Assembly (NCBI GenBank): GCA_038230215.1
Contig: JBBRNR010000005.1
Span: 257,521-321,520, forward strand
DNA from: DASVRZ01 sp038230215
GTDB taxonomy: Bacteria; Verrucomicrobiota; Verrucomicrobiia; Chthoniobacterales; DASVRZ01
DNA: 64,000 nt
Reading direction: 5' to 3'
The number at the start of each line of letters is the position of its first letter. Positions within the stretch are counted from its first letter, which is position 1. The notes below the pieces were generated by a model. It was not told the DNA's origin and made no database searches. It saw only the letters and a program-made list of their open reading frames with translations. Position numbers and translations under genes: made by a program. Shown here one piece after another: positions 24,841 through 33,564 of the stretch.

Positions 24841-25475
24841 GTACCTGCCTGGTTACCTGCGGGCCCGCTTCCACTCGGATCGACGCCGTTCGCCGGATCA
24901 CGAATTTTTCCACCGGTAAGCTGGGAACACAGTTGGCGGAGGCGCTGCTGGAAGCAGGCCACGAGGTGATCTGCCTCCGTGGCGAGGGCGCGACTTTTCG
25001 GCCTCCCGTGGGAATGGAAGTGGAATCATTTTTTTCCAATGACGACCTCCTAACCATTCTTCGAAGCATCGCCAACAGCCGAAAGGTTGATCTGGTTTTC
25101 CATGCGGCGGCCCTCGCAGATTTTGAAGTGGCATCCATTACTGACGGCGACGGCCGGGCACTGTTAGAAGAGAAAATTACGAGTTCCATATCCATGTTAA
25201 ACATCCGGATGGAACCCGCTGGCAAGATCATCGGCAAGTTGCGCGGGCTTTTTCCGCAGGCCCGGATTACCGGTTGGAAATACGAACTGACGGGAACCAG
25301 TGGTGACGCTTTGCTAAAAGCGTTCCTGCAAATGGAGGAATGCCAGACCGACGCATGCGTTTTAAATGGAGCCGCATTTGGTTCAGGATTCGCGCATCTA
25401 ACTAAAGATTCCCGGCGTGATTTCTCTGGCAAACTAGAGCTGGCGAATTTTCTAGCGGCTAACATTCCTAGATAA
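24837..25475 (+). CDS. coaB: Stand-alone phosphopantothenoylcysteine synthetase-type protein (CoaB domain)
   Basis: 212 residues, equal to only the C-terminal half of the usual CoaBC fusion. CoaB joins cysteine to phosphopantothenate on the way to CoA. Key blocks are CLVTCGPASTRIDAVRRITN with STGKLG (residues 4-31), FHAAALADFEV near residue 83 and EEKITSS near residue 108. The CoaC flavoprotein decarboxylase half is missing here and must be elsewhere, unless this is a CoaB-like protein of other use. Overlaps birA by ATGA. Confidence 0.85.
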   Translation: MSTCLVTCGPASTRIDAVRRITNFSTGKLGTQLAEALLEAGHEVICLRGEGATFRPPVGMEVESFFSNDDLLTILRSIANSRKVDLVFHAAALADFEVASITDGDGRALLEEKITSSISMLNIRMEPAGKIIGKLRGLFPQARITGWKYELTGTSGDALLKAFLQMEECQTDACVLNGAAFGSGFAHLTKDSRRDFSGKLELANFLAANIPR

Positions 25476-25514
25476 GCGTTTACAATTCGGGGCTTGGCCA
25501 GTAACCAACCATTT

Positions 25515-26333
25515 ATGGAAGCAAAATTGCAGCGTGTCATGAAGATAGCGTTAGTTGTTCTGGTGCTGGCGATATTGAGGCCGTGTCTTAAGGCCCATGA
25601 CTATTGGCTGGAGGCAGATCGAACCCGGCTCTCCCCTCAGGAGACGGCGGTGGTGAGGCTGATGTTTGGCAAGAACTTTGCGGAGGGACAAGAGAGGCCC
25701 TTGCAAGTCGCGCGAACGGCGGATTTCCGGGACTATGGCCAGTCGCGACAATTCGGGAATTTGCTTTTACATCGGACTGACAACAGTGTGCCGGCCTGTA
25801 TGTTTAAGCTGCGCCGCGAAGGCACAGTGTTAGTCACAATGGAGCGAACGGCCGCCACGATACGTTTTGGCCGGAAGAAATATCTGGAGTATGCCGCGCG
25901 AGAGGGAAGCGTGATCGAGGAAAAGGATCTGCCGTCCACCAAGAAAACAGTCTGCGAAACCTACACGCGTTATCTGAAGACATTGCTGCAAGCAGGAGAC
26001 GATGTTAACAAGAGCGCAACCAAAGTTGTTGGGCAGAAGTTTGAGATTATTCCTAAAGAAAATCCCTATTTGACTGGCATGCCCAGCTTGAAGTTCAAGG
26101 TTCTGTTTGAAGGCCGGCCCGCGTCTGGGATGAAGGTGACAGCGATCCATAGAGTCGATGGGAAGTTAACCAGTGCTACTGCGATCACCGATGACAAGGG
26201 CGTTTGCGAATTCCCCATTGAACAGACAGGAAGCTGGTTGATTCGCACGGTGAGGATCGTGCCCGATGCGCCCGTCGAAGGCTTGCAGACAAACTATCAT
26301 AGCTACTGGGCCAGCCTCACGTTTGGTTACTAA
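25515..26333 (+). CDS. DUF4198 family exported protein
   Basis: About 272 residues from ATG 25515; an ATG at 25539 (MKIALVVLVLAILRP) is an equally good start since the signal peptide begins there. After cleavage the chain opens with AHDYWLEADRTRLSPQETAVVRLMFGKNF, typical for DUF4198, a family of periplasmic beta-rich proteins linked in some bacteria to metal uptake. The C-terminal third (AIHRVDGKLTSATAITDDKGVCEFPI) resembles a carboxypeptidase-regulatory-like fold. No metal transporter is adjacent. Confidence 0.85.
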   Translation: MEAKLQRVMKIALVVLVLAILRPCLKAHDYWLEADRTRLSPQETAVVRLMFGKNFAEGQERPLQVARTADFRDYGQSRQFGNLLLHRTDNSVPACMFKLRREGTVLVTMERTAATIRFGRKKYLEYAAREGSVIEEKDLPSTKKTVCETYTRYLKTLLQAGDDVNKSATKVVGQKFEIIPKENPYLTGMPSLKFKVLFEGRPASGMKVTAIHRVDGKLTSATAITDDKGVCEFPIEQTGSWLIRTVRIVPDAPVEGLQTNYHSYWASLTFGY

Positions 26334-26335
26334 CC

Positions 26336-27061
26336 TTACAGGGCAAAGATACTGACATGCACTGCACTGGAATAGACCGCGTGATCATAAATGCGATCCA
26401 CCGGCGCGATGCCAGCGGTTGTTAGAAGTTGGGTGGCATACTCCAGAACTTTCACCTCGCGTAAGGCATATGGTGAATGATGAACGCGTCCAGTATAGAG
26501 GCGGTCCGACTTTGCGTCATGGCTGTAGAGCAGATAGCGCTCAACCAGAAAAAAATCGAGCGAGCCCGGCACAGCCAGACGTTCCGGACCGATGGGTTGA
26601 TAAACAAAATGATCCGGGTCTAACTCGCCTCTTTGCGACCAGTAATCTACTGTCGCTGGCGTCGCCCGTGCGCGCATTTTGGCGTGGAAATAGGGCAGCT
26701 TGAAAAAGGTGCGAGCCAGCCAGACAGCCGTGGCGTTACTAGCATCGAGCGAAAAAAACCACACTCCGGGAGTTCCATCGCTATCATGAACGTAAGTTCT
26801 CACATTCAACTCCAGAAAGTTCGACAAGCCGGGGACGGGCGGACACCACACGGGTCGGACTCCGCACATGAAAAACGGCACGATTCCGACCCAAGCTGCG
26901 CCGTCGAACGTGTCGATGGTCAGCCTCGGCGGCAGCAACCGCTGGATTTCAGATGGATCGTATTTCCAATGTAGAAAAAGCAGTTCGCGCCAGCTTTGTC
27001 GCATTACCACGCGAGTCGCGGGGCGTTCGCGGAGGGCGAGACGCTGTTCGGTGGTGGGCAC
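26336..27061 (-). CDS. YqjF-type DUF2071 protein
   Basis: 241 residues from GTG 27061, chosen because the family typically begins PTTEQRLALRERPA; in-frame ATGs at 27115 and 27139 would add 18-26 residues that overlap the divergent ABC-F start. Family blocks are MRQSWRELLFLHWKYDPSEIQRLLP, WVGIVPFFM and LNVRTYV. Its acetoacetate-decarboxylase-like fold is known but not its reaction. No ribosome-binding site is obvious for any candidate start. Confidence 0.85.
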   Translation of the reverse strand: MPTTEQRLALRERPATRVVMRQSWRELLFLHWKYDPSEIQRLLPPRLTIDTFDGAAWVGIVPFFMCGVRPVWCPPVPGLSNFLELNVRTYVHDSDGTPGVWFFSLDASNATAVWLARTFFKLPYFHAKMRARATPATVDYWSQRGELDPDHFVYQPIGPERLAVPGSLDFFLVERYLLYSHDAKSDRLYTGRVHHSPYALREVKVLEYATQLLTTAGIAPVDRIYDHAVYSSAVHVSIFAL

Positions 27062-27113
27062 CCTTTGACTATTGGTGCATCTGCCGCGAATATCCACGCT
27101 CCATTTTTTTCCC

Positions 27114-28982
27114 ATGCTCACCGTATCCAAACTCTCCAAATCCTACGGAGGCCGCACGCTTTTCCAAGACGCCTCGCTCCAAGTCAACACTGGCGAACGC
27201 ATCGGTCTCGTCGGTCCGAATGGTGCAGGCAAATCCACTCTCATTTCGCTCATCATGGGGGAAACCTCGCCCGACGAAGGCAGCGTGAGCTTCGATAAAC
27301 GCGCCACGCTCGGCTTCCTCCCCCAGGAAACCGCCCCCGTCGGAGACGAGACCGTCCTCGAAGTCGCCATGTCGCACAACGTCGATCCCGACGATTACCA
27401 GATGGAGCCGAAGGCAAAACGCATCCTTCACGGACTTGCCTTTCGCGAAAGCGATTTCGACCGTCCGGCGCGGCACCTCAGTGGCGGCTGGGTGATGCGC
27501 GCCCACCTCGCGCGACTGCTGGTGCAGGAGCCGGATTTGCTGATTCTCGACGAACCGACGAACCATCTCGATCTCGAAACACTCGTCTGGTTTCGCGACT
27601 ATTTGAGCCGTTACCCCGGCGCCATCGTCGTCATTTCGCATGATCGCGACTTCCTCGACCGCCTTGTCGGCTCCATCGTCGAGATCAAACATTCGCGCCT
27701 CACCCGCTGGAAAGGCAACTACACCAGCTACGTCGGCCAGAGCATCGCCCGCGACGAACAACTCCTCTCCGCCTACAAAAATCAGCAGAAAGAAATCGAG
27801 ACCCTACAGCGTTTCGCCGACCGTTTCCGCGCCAAGGCCAGCAAAGCCTCCCAAGCTCAGAGCAAACTCAAACAAATCGACCGCATGGAGAAAATCGAGG
27901 CCCCCGTCGCCGCCGGTAAATCCATCGGCTTCCGCTTCCCTGCACCTCCGAAAAGTGGGCAAAAAGTCATCAGCATGACCGGCGTTGACCACGCTTACGG
28001 CGAATCCGTTGTCTATCGCGGCCTCGATTACACCGTCGAAAAAGGCCAGCGCACCGTCTTTTGTGGACCGAACGGAGCGGGAAAATCCACCCTCCTCAAG
28101 CTCCTCGCCGGCGTCATGGACATCCAGAGCGGCACCCGCGAACTCGGCCACAACGTCAAACCCGGCTACTTCTCGCAAAACCGCGTCGAGATGCTCAACA
28201 TGAAGCACACCGTCCTCCAATCCGTGCAGGATATGGACCACCCCGTCTCCGACGAAATCGCCCGCACCGTCCTCGGCAGCTTCCTCTTTCGCGGCGACGA
28301 CGTCTTCAAGCCCGTCGCCGTCCTCAGCGGTGGAGAAAAAAGCCGCCTCGCCCTCGTTAAACTCCTCCTCGATCCACCGAATCTCCTCCTCATGGACGAG
28401 CCCACCACCCACCTCGACATCGCCAGCATCGACGCCGTCATCGAGGCGCTCAAGCAATACGAGGGCACCCTCCTTTTCATCAGCCACGACGTCTATTTCA
28501 TCCGCCAACTCGCCACCAGCGTCCTCCATATCCACAGCGGCGCGATCAAAGCCTACCCCGGCGACTACCAGTATTTCCTCGATAAAACCAACGCCCTCAC
28601 CGAGCGCGCCGGCCTCACCTCGGGCCGCCCCATGGAACACGCCCCCGTCGCCAGCACCGCCCCCGTCGTCGCCAAGGGACTCTCCATGCGCGAAGTCCGC
28701 GAGGCCCGTAAAATCGCCCAAGCCGAACGCGCCGCCGCCAACGCCATCCGCCGCGCCGCCGAAAAAGAAGTCGCCGCATTAGAGGCGGAAGTCATTTCAT
28801 TAGAGAAACAGCAAACCGAACTCACCGAAAAGCTCAACTCCACCGACGCCCAAAACGACTCAAGCCTCGCCTTCCGCCTCAACCGCGAACTGATGAACGT
28901 CAGCACCAGCTTGGAACGCGCCAGCGCAAAATGGGAAACCGCCGCCGAGATCCTCGGCAAAAAAGAAGTGCCAGTGGAGTAG
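27114..28982 (+). CDS. ABC-F family ATPase (ribosome-associated type)
   Basis: 622 residues from ATG 27114 (MLTVSKLSKSYGGRTLF). Two ABC cassettes without membrane segments: Walker A GPNGAGKST in both; signatures LSGGWVMRAHLARLL and LSGGEKSRLALVKLL; Walker B motifs ILDEPTNHLD and LMDEPTTHLD. Between them is the linker (about residues 235-290) rich in Lys and Gln. A C-terminal coiled coil (EKEVAALEAEVISLEKQQ) resembles Uup. ABC-F proteins act on stalled ribosomes at the E site; a housekeeping role is likelier than antibiotic resistance. Confidence 0.94.
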   Translation: MLTVSKLSKSYGGRTLFQDASLQVNTGERIGLVGPNGAGKSTLISLIMGETSPDEGSVSFDKRATLGFLPQETAPVGDETVLEVAMSHNVDPDDYQMEPKAKRILHGLAFRESDFDRPARHLSGGWVMRAHLARLLVQEPDLLILDEPTNHLDLETLVWFRDYLSRYPGAIVVISHDRDFLDRLVGSIVEIKHSRLTRWKGNYTSYVGQSIARDEQLLSAYKNQQKEIETLQRFADRFRAKASKASQAQSKLKQIDRMEKIEAPVAAGKSIGFRFPAPPKSGQKVISMTGVDHAYGESVVYRGLDYTVEKGQRTVFCGPNGAGKSTLLKLLAGVMDIQSGTRELGHNVKPGYFSQNRVEMLNMKHTVLQSVQDMDHPVSDEIARTVLGSFLFRGDDVFKPVAVLSGGEKSRLALVKLLLDPPNLLLMDEPTTHLDIASIDAVIEALKQYEGTLLFISHDVYFIRQLATSVLHIHSGAIKAYPGDYQYFLDKTNALTERAGLTSGRPMEHAPVASTAPVVAKGLSMREVREARKIAQAERAAANAIRRAAEKEVAALEAEVISLEKQQTELTEKLNSTDAQNDSSLAFRLNRELMNVSTSLERASAKWETAAEILGKKEVPVE

Positions 28983-29020
28983 AGGATCGCTGCCTTCAGC
29001 TGGGCAATCGTGAGCGACCC

Positions 29021-29239
29021 ATGGCTTTCCGGTTTATTCTTGCAAGACCCGGAGAAGTTTGCGCGAGATGTAAACTAATTCTTGCTCCACCCAAACTAAT
29101 TCTTGCTCGACGTAAGGATTGGCAAGCTCCACCCAAAGACATTTTCGCAAAACCCAAAGGTGGACAAGGCCGGCCCAAACTAATTTGTGGGACATCCAAG
29201 AACCTTGGAGCTCGTCCCAAGCTGGTTTTTGCCGCCTGA
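29021..29239 (+). repeat. 21-bp tandem array forming a 72-codon heptad ORF
   Basis: Ten units of exactly 21 bases run from 29021 to 29230, with consensus core GCTCGACCCAAACTAATT. An ORF begins with ATG in the first unit and ends at TGA 29237-29239, so the 72 residues are heptads of type (A/G)-x-P-K-x-x-x, such as ARCKLIL, APPKLIL, APPKDIF, GRPKLIC and ARPKLVF. No ribosome-binding site is seen before the ATG and a Pro in each heptad argues against a coiled coil. It lies 38 bases after the ABC-F gene, converging with the DUF4139 gene. Whether it is translated is unknown. Confidence 0.85.
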
Positions 29240-29265
29240 GTTATGATTTTTGCACGAACCGGGCG

Positions 29266-30684
29266 TTACCAAGTATACTTGACCGTGTAGGTGAGGACTT
29301 TTTCGCCGTCTTTGTCGATGGTGACGGGGAAGTGGATGGTATTGCTGTCCTGCTTCACGAATTTGTCGCTGCTCTCGGTGATCTCCCATTGGTTCCAGCG
29401 GTAGAGCGTTTCTTTGACGATGACTTCGACTGGCGCGTCTTTGTGGTTGCGGACTTTGATCTCGAAAGTCTCGGTGGCGACGTGGCGGTTTTGATTATAC
29501 TTGAAATCGGTTCGTTTGCGCTCGCCGACGATGTCGAAGGCGTCGCCAGTGGTGATGCGGATGGTTTCGTTTTTCGGTGTGTGATCGATCTCGTCCTCGC
29601 CGACGAATTCGAGGGAGTTATCCGCCGGGTCACGTTTGGAGATGCGGATTTTTCCTTTCGGCAAAGCCATGCCGAGTTGGTTGTCCTTGGAGTTTTTGAT
29701 CTCGAAGAAGACTTTCACTTTTTTGTTGGCAGCCTCGGAGCCGAAATCCTCGCTCATTTGCAAACCGCCGTAGAAACGCATCTGCGGCTGGCCGTCGTAA
29801 AGGTAGATTTTTTTCAGCGGGATGGAGTTCGCGCTGAGGAGTTCGATTTGTTTGGTCTGGCTGTCGGCGACGGTGGCGGGTCGTCCGAGGGTGTAGAGGT
29901 GGTATTCGAAGAAGGATTTCTCGGCGAAGCCATCTTCGGCTTCCATCGCTGGAGCGGCCACTGCCATTACCCTGCTTTTAGACATTTCCTGCGGTGGCTG
30001 CACCCGGTGGACATCGCCCGCTACGAGTTTCAGTCTGGCCTCTTTGTAAGTGGCGCCGGATTGGTTGTTGATCGTGACCCAGCCGCCGAGGTCGGCCTGC
30101 GTTTCGTCGCCATTGAGGACGAGGTTGTAATCGGCGGTCCAACTGATGCCCTGCGTCTGGTAGGCGATCTCGACGGTCTGGTCGCCGGGCTTGTCGGTGG
30201 CGACTTTCCAGACGAGCGACGGGCGGGTGATGAGTCCGTCGGGCAGGGAGCCGAATTGGATATCGACGACGTTTTGCGGGCGCTGGATCATGGCGAGGCC
30301 TTTCTCACCACCTTGGTTGAGGACGATTTGAGCGGGGTCGAAGCTCTGTAATTTTCCGGTGTAAATCGCGCCGCCAGCGGTCTTCACGGTGATGTCGCGG
30401 TCGATGTATTTTTCGAGAAGTTTATCGGCGGAAACGAGATCGTATTCGTAGTTTTGCTCCAGCACCTTAGCGTCGGGATCGGTCAGCGAAAGAAAATGCA
30501 CGCTGGTGGGATCGATTTGTTTGGCGACATCCTGGAAGCGAACGCTTCCGTCGGTGATGGCAAGCTGGCGTGTCTCTCGGACGACGCCAAAGTTTTGGTT
30601 GTAAATCGTGAGGGCGACGACGGGAGCCTTGTCAGCAGCGGAGGTAATGCTGAGGGACGCGATAAGAGCGAGCAGAATTTTCAT
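29266..30684 (-). CDS. DUF4139 domain exported protein
   Basis: 472 residues from ATG 30684 (MKILLALIASLSITSA is the signal peptide; the longer frame to 30726 adds 14 residues before it). A DUF4139-type beta-sandwich protein: VALTIYNQNFGVVRETRQL near the N-terminus, TQGISWTADYNLVLNGDETQ split in the middle, and the C-terminal ATETFEIKVRNHKDAPVEV, LYRWNQWEI and DKDGEKVLTYTVKY. The family has no agreed function. Upstream lies the remnant of a GST-like gene. Confidence 0.88.
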   Translation of the reverse strand: MKILLALIASLSITSAADKAPVVALTIYNQNFGVVRETRQLAITDGSVRFQDVAKQIDPTSVHFLSLTDPDAKVLEQNYEYDLVSADKLLEKYIDRDITVKTAGGAIYTGKLQSFDPAQIVLNQGGEKGLAMIQRPQNVVDIQFGSLPDGLITRPSLVWKVATDKPGDQTVEIAYQTQGISWTADYNLVLNGDETQADLGGWVTINNQSGATYKEARLKLVAGDVHRVQPPQEMSKSRVMAVAAPAMEAEDGFAEKSFFEYHLYTLGRPATVADSQTKQIELLSANSIPLKKIYLYDGQPQMRFYGGLQMSEDFGSEAANKKVKVFFEIKNSKDNQLGMALPKGKIRISKRDPADNSLEFVGEDEIDHTPKNETIRITTGDAFDIVGERKRTDFKYNQNRHVATETFEIKVRNHKDAPVEVIVKETLYRWNQWEITESSDKFVKQDSNTIHFPVTIDKDGEKVLTYTVKYTW

Positions 30685-30715
30685 GGGGAGAGAATATGTG
30701 GGGCGGGTGTTAGGG

Positions 30716-30862
30716 TTAATACTCACTCACATGAGGCGTGAAAGCGATCATCGGTCCGATCGGCACAATGCGGGTGGGATTGATATCGATGTGAGTCTGA
30801 TAGTAATGGCGCTTAATATGGTCGAAGTCGACCGTTTCAGCGACGCCGTTCTGCTGGTAACG
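30716..30862 (-). pseudogene. C-terminal remnant of a glutathionyl-hydroquinone reductase
   Basis: A 48-codon open stretch ending at TAA (30716-30718) has no start codon and is closed upstream by an in-frame TAA. It reads VAETVDFDHIKRHYYQTH followed by the family-typical NPTRIVPIGP. This matches the C-terminal tail of YqjG/ECM4-type glutathionyl-hydroquinone reductases (glutathione S-transferase superfamily), where HYYxSHxxINPTGIVPxGP is conserved. The remaining ~270 residues are absent; the flanking sequence goes straight into a terminator and the Spy-like gene. A relic from a deletion is the simplest reading. Confidence 0.72.
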
Positions 30863-30894
30863 TTAACTTGGGTCAGTCCCTATTTGAAGGCGTA

Positions 30895-30930
30895 AAAAAA
30901 GCCGCGCTGATAAACAGCGCGGCTTTATTT
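30895..30930 (-). terminator. Intrinsic terminator after the Spy-like gene
   Basis: Stem GCCGCGCTG (30901-30909) pairs with CAGCGCGGC (30915-30923) around a five-base loop; A tract on the plus-strand left (T tract for minus transcription) and TTTATTT on the right make it usable in both directions. It ends the minus-strand unit that includes the Spy-like gene. Confidence 0.9.
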
Positions 30931-30954
30931 AAAACGATTCGAGTTTCAGTCGAA

Positions 30955-31452
30955 TCAAGGTTTCGGAACGGGCGCGCCAGCTTCTGGCTTTGGATGATTT
31001 TTCCAATCTTTTTTCATGGCTTCCCATTTGGTCTGCTGCTCGGGAGTCAGCACCGCTTTGACGGCTGCCTCGACTTCGCTACGAGCCGCTTCCCTCTTGG
31101 CGATGTCTTTAGCAGAGGGCTCGGTGCCTTTGTTGGCTTTATGTTGACCGTGCATTTTGGCCATCTCGTTGTTGAAAATCTCCCGGATTTTGGCCTCTTG
31201 ATCGGCAGAGAGTCCGAGGGCTTGCTTCATATGGGCGAGGCGTTCCTCGGGATTATGTTTACCTTGATGGCCTTCATGACCATCGTGGTGGCCATGTTCT
31301 TTTTCGCCGGGCTGGCTTTCGGGTCCAAACTTGGGGGGAGCTCCAGGTGTGGCGCTGGCTGCGGGGGTATCGGTTTGCGCTTGAAGCGGTGACTGGATGA
31401 ACAACGTGGTCGCCGTTAGGCAGGTGGTGATGAGGAGTGATTTGAGTTTCAT
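30955..31452 (-). CDS. Spy/CpxP-like periplasmic protein with His-rich linker
   Basis: 165 residues from ATG 31452 (signal MKLKSLLITTCLTATTLFIQ, cleaved near LQAQ). A His-rich segment EKEHGHHDGHEGHQGKHN follows the Pro/Ala linker, then an LTxxQ-like helical domain: LGLSADQEAKIREIFNNEM and AVLTPEQQTKWEAMKKDW. The fold resembles Spy/CpxP chaperones and metal-stress sensors; the His cluster could bind metal. Terminated by the hairpin at 30895-30930; 62 bases downstream of hemB. Confidence 0.82.
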   Translation of the reverse strand: MKLKSLLITTCLTATTLFIQSPLQAQTDTPAASATPGAPPKFGPESQPGEKEHGHHDGHEGHQGKHNPEERLAHMKQALGLSADQEAKIREIFNNEMAKMHGQHKANKGTEPSAKDIAKREAARSEVEAAVKAVLTPEQQTKWEAMKKDWKNHPKPEAGAPVPKP

Positions 31453-31514
31453 AATATTGTTAACAGTAACATCCCTAGAAACTCGGCAGCCCCGCAGAAG
31501 TTGCGAAAATAATT

Positions 31515-32501
31515 CTACTCCGCGAGCCAGGCCGGCATCTGGGCTGCCCAATAAGTGATAATCAGATCCGCACCCGCGCGACGAAAAGCTGTCATCGTTT
31601 CCAGCACCACTCGCTTTTCGTCGAGCCAGCCATTGGCAGCGGCTGCCTTCACCATGGCATACTCGCCACTGACATTATAAACGGCTGTCGGACGCTGAAA
31701 TTTTTCCTTCACGCGCCAGAGAATGTCGAGGTAGGACAGGCCGGGTTTAACCATCACGATGTCGGCTCCCTCAACAATATCCAACTCGGTTTCGCGAAGA
31801 GCCTCGAGTGCATTCGCCGGATCCATCTGGTAACTGCGTCGGTCGCAAAAAAGTGGGGCGCTTTCAGCGGCCTCGCGAAACGGACCATACATCGCAGAAC
31901 AAAATTTCGCCGCATAACTCATGATCGGAAGATGCTCGAAATGAGCAGCATCCAACGCGCGGCGAATGGCTCCGATGCGACCGTCCATCATGTCACTCGG
32001 AGCGATCAAATCAGCTCCAGCCTGCGCGTGAGAAACGGCGACCTTGGCCAAAATCTCGACTGATTCATCATTCAAAATTGAAAACGTTCCGTGGTTTTCA
32101 TGAATGATGCCGCAGTGTCCGTGCGACATGTATTCGCAGAGGCAAACATCGGTAATGACGAACATTTCCGGCACCACTTTTTTGATGGTTAGCACGGTTT
32201 TTTGAACCACACCATCCGCTGCAAAAGCGCCTGAGGCTCTAGTGTTTTTTTCGGCGGGAATCCCAAAAATCAACACGCTGCAGACGCCGGCGTTCGCCAA
32301 CGATTCGACTTCCATTTCGATCTCGCTCAACGGGATTTGAAAAATTCCCGGCATACTGGCGATCGGCTTTCGCACACTCACATTTTCGGAGACGAAAATT
32401 GGCTGGATGAACTGATTAGCCGAGAGCCGCGTTTCACAAATCATCTCGCGCAAAACGCCATTTTTCCGCATACGCCGCGGACGCTGGATTAGTGATAACA
32501 T
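31515..32501 (-). CDS. hemB: Porphobilinogen synthase
   Basis: 328 residues. It condenses two 5-aminolevulinate molecules to porphobilinogen in heme synthesis. The catalytic lysines are in MSYAAKFCSAMYGPFREA (Lys199) and VMVKPGLSYLD (Lys252). The cysteine cluster DVCLCEYMSHGHCG (Cys120, 122, 130) marks the zinc-dependent type. Other blocks: APSDMMDGRIGAIR and YNVSGEYAM. No other heme gene is adjacent. Confidence 0.97.
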   Translation of the reverse strand: MLSLIQRPRRMRKNGVLREMICETRLSANQFIQPIFVSENVSVRKPIASMPGIFQIPLSEIEMEVESLANAGVCSVLIFGIPAEKNTRASGAFAADGVVQKTVLTIKKVVPEMFVITDVCLCEYMSHGHCGIIHENHGTFSILNDESVEILAKVAVSHAQAGADLIAPSDMMDGRIGAIRRALDAAHFEHLPIMSYAAKFCSAMYGPFREAAESAPLFCDRRSYQMDPANALEALRETELDIVEGADIVMVKPGLSYLDILWRVKEKFQRPTAVYNVSGEYAMVKAAAANGWLDEKRVVLETMTAFRRAGADLIITYWAAQMPAWLAE

Positions 32502-32531
32502 GAGCTACTTATACGCGACGACCTGTCGTGC

Positions 32532-33509
32532 TCAAGGTGCGACTTCCAGTGTTGTAGGTTGCGTTGCCTCCCTATACGACGGCAGCACAATCAAACCGCC
32601 CAATCCCCAAGCCATGGTCAGCAAGGCTCCGGCCAAAGAAACCAAAACGGCATAAGCTGGCTTGACGTGACATAAGTTTCCCAACAGCACCGTGAAAAGA
32701 TGCTCGCGGATTCCAAACCCACCTACGCTGAGAGGTAGTGCAGCAATGATGTCCACAGTCGGCATAAACGCCAGAAAGTCCAGGACCGGAACCTCCACTG
32801 CAAAGGCGCGGGCCGAGCAGTAAAACGTCATGAAATAAGCCACGAACATAAAAACCGATACGCCGGCCGCCATCAGTGCCTGTCGCCAGTGCCCGATGTA
32901 TTGCCTATATGCAGCTTCCAACTCCAACATCCGCGACCTGCCCGGCCCCCATGCGGGGATGTATTTAGCAACGCCAATGGATGCAACCAATAAAGAGATG
33001 GCAAAGAGAAACGCGATCGAGAGCAGATAAACGATGATCACTCTGGTCAGGCCTGCCACGGTGGGATCCTGCCGCAGCCATTCAAGTCGTGGTGTTATGA
33101 AAAGCAGCGAGCAGAAGATCAGGGCAATGATCCCGCTCATGCGGTCCATGGCGACTGACATGAGGGCCAGAGATTTCTTATGACCTCTCGCAGCCAACCA
33201 GATCACTTTCACCGCATCACCGCCAACCGCTCCGAGGAGAAAACTATTAAAAAACAAACCCACCAGCCCGATGCGAAAAACGTCTCGAGTGGTCACTTGA
33301 AGGCCAAGTATTCTAATAAAAATTCCCCACCGAAACAGACCTAGAAAATTCCCCACGCCTGCAATCAGCAGTCCCGCAACCAGCCAGCCCGGATGCGCCT
33401 GGGTGACGACTTCAATAAATTGGGCACGAAGATCGCGCCTGCGAAACAACCACAGTAACAATCCGAAGCTCACCAAAACTTGAAAAATAGGGAGGAGTTT
33501 TTTTTTCAT
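32532..33509 (-). CDS. Flippase-like UPF0104 membrane protein
   Basis: 325 residues with about eight hydrophobic helices. Family landmarks are AGLLIAGVGNFLGLFRWGIFI, the VGLFFNSFLLGAVGGDAVKV segment, DRMSGIIALI and the C-terminal ALPLSVGGFGIREHLF. This is the lysylphosphatidylglycerol synthase transmembrane/AglD-like family; no aminoacyl-transferase domain is attached. It may move or modify a lipid-linked substrate. Fifty-five bases separate it from pdeM upstream. Confidence 0.88.
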   Translation of the reverse strand: MKKKLLPIFQVLVSFGLLLWLFRRRDLRAQFIEVVTQAHPGWLVAGLLIAGVGNFLGLFRWGIFIRILGLQVTTRDVFRIGLVGLFFNSFLLGAVGGDAVKVIWLAARGHKKSLALMSVAMDRMSGIIALIFCSLLFITPRLEWLRQDPTVAGLTRVIIVYLLSIAFLFAISLLVASIGVAKYIPAWGPGRSRMLELEAAYRQYIGHWRQALMAAGVSVFMFVAYFMTFYCSARAFAVEVPVLDFLAFMPTVDIIAALPLSVGGFGIREHLFTVLLGNLCHVKPAYAVLVSLAGALLTMAWGLGGLIVLPSYREATQPTTLEVAP

Positions 33510-33564
33510 TGGGAAAGAGCGCTATCTGCAGAACTTCGAAGAATAAAAAACAAACCAAGCGGAG

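Noticed and set aside
27804..28721. 305-codon antisense frame over the ABC-F gene
   Set aside because: Sense strand carries both ABC cassettes; the antisense peptide has no motif.
29119..30351. 410-codon plus-strand frame over the DUF4139 gene
   Set aside because: The minus-strand DUF4139 protein is complete with a signal peptide; the plus frame shows only mirror-like Val/Asp/Gly repetition.
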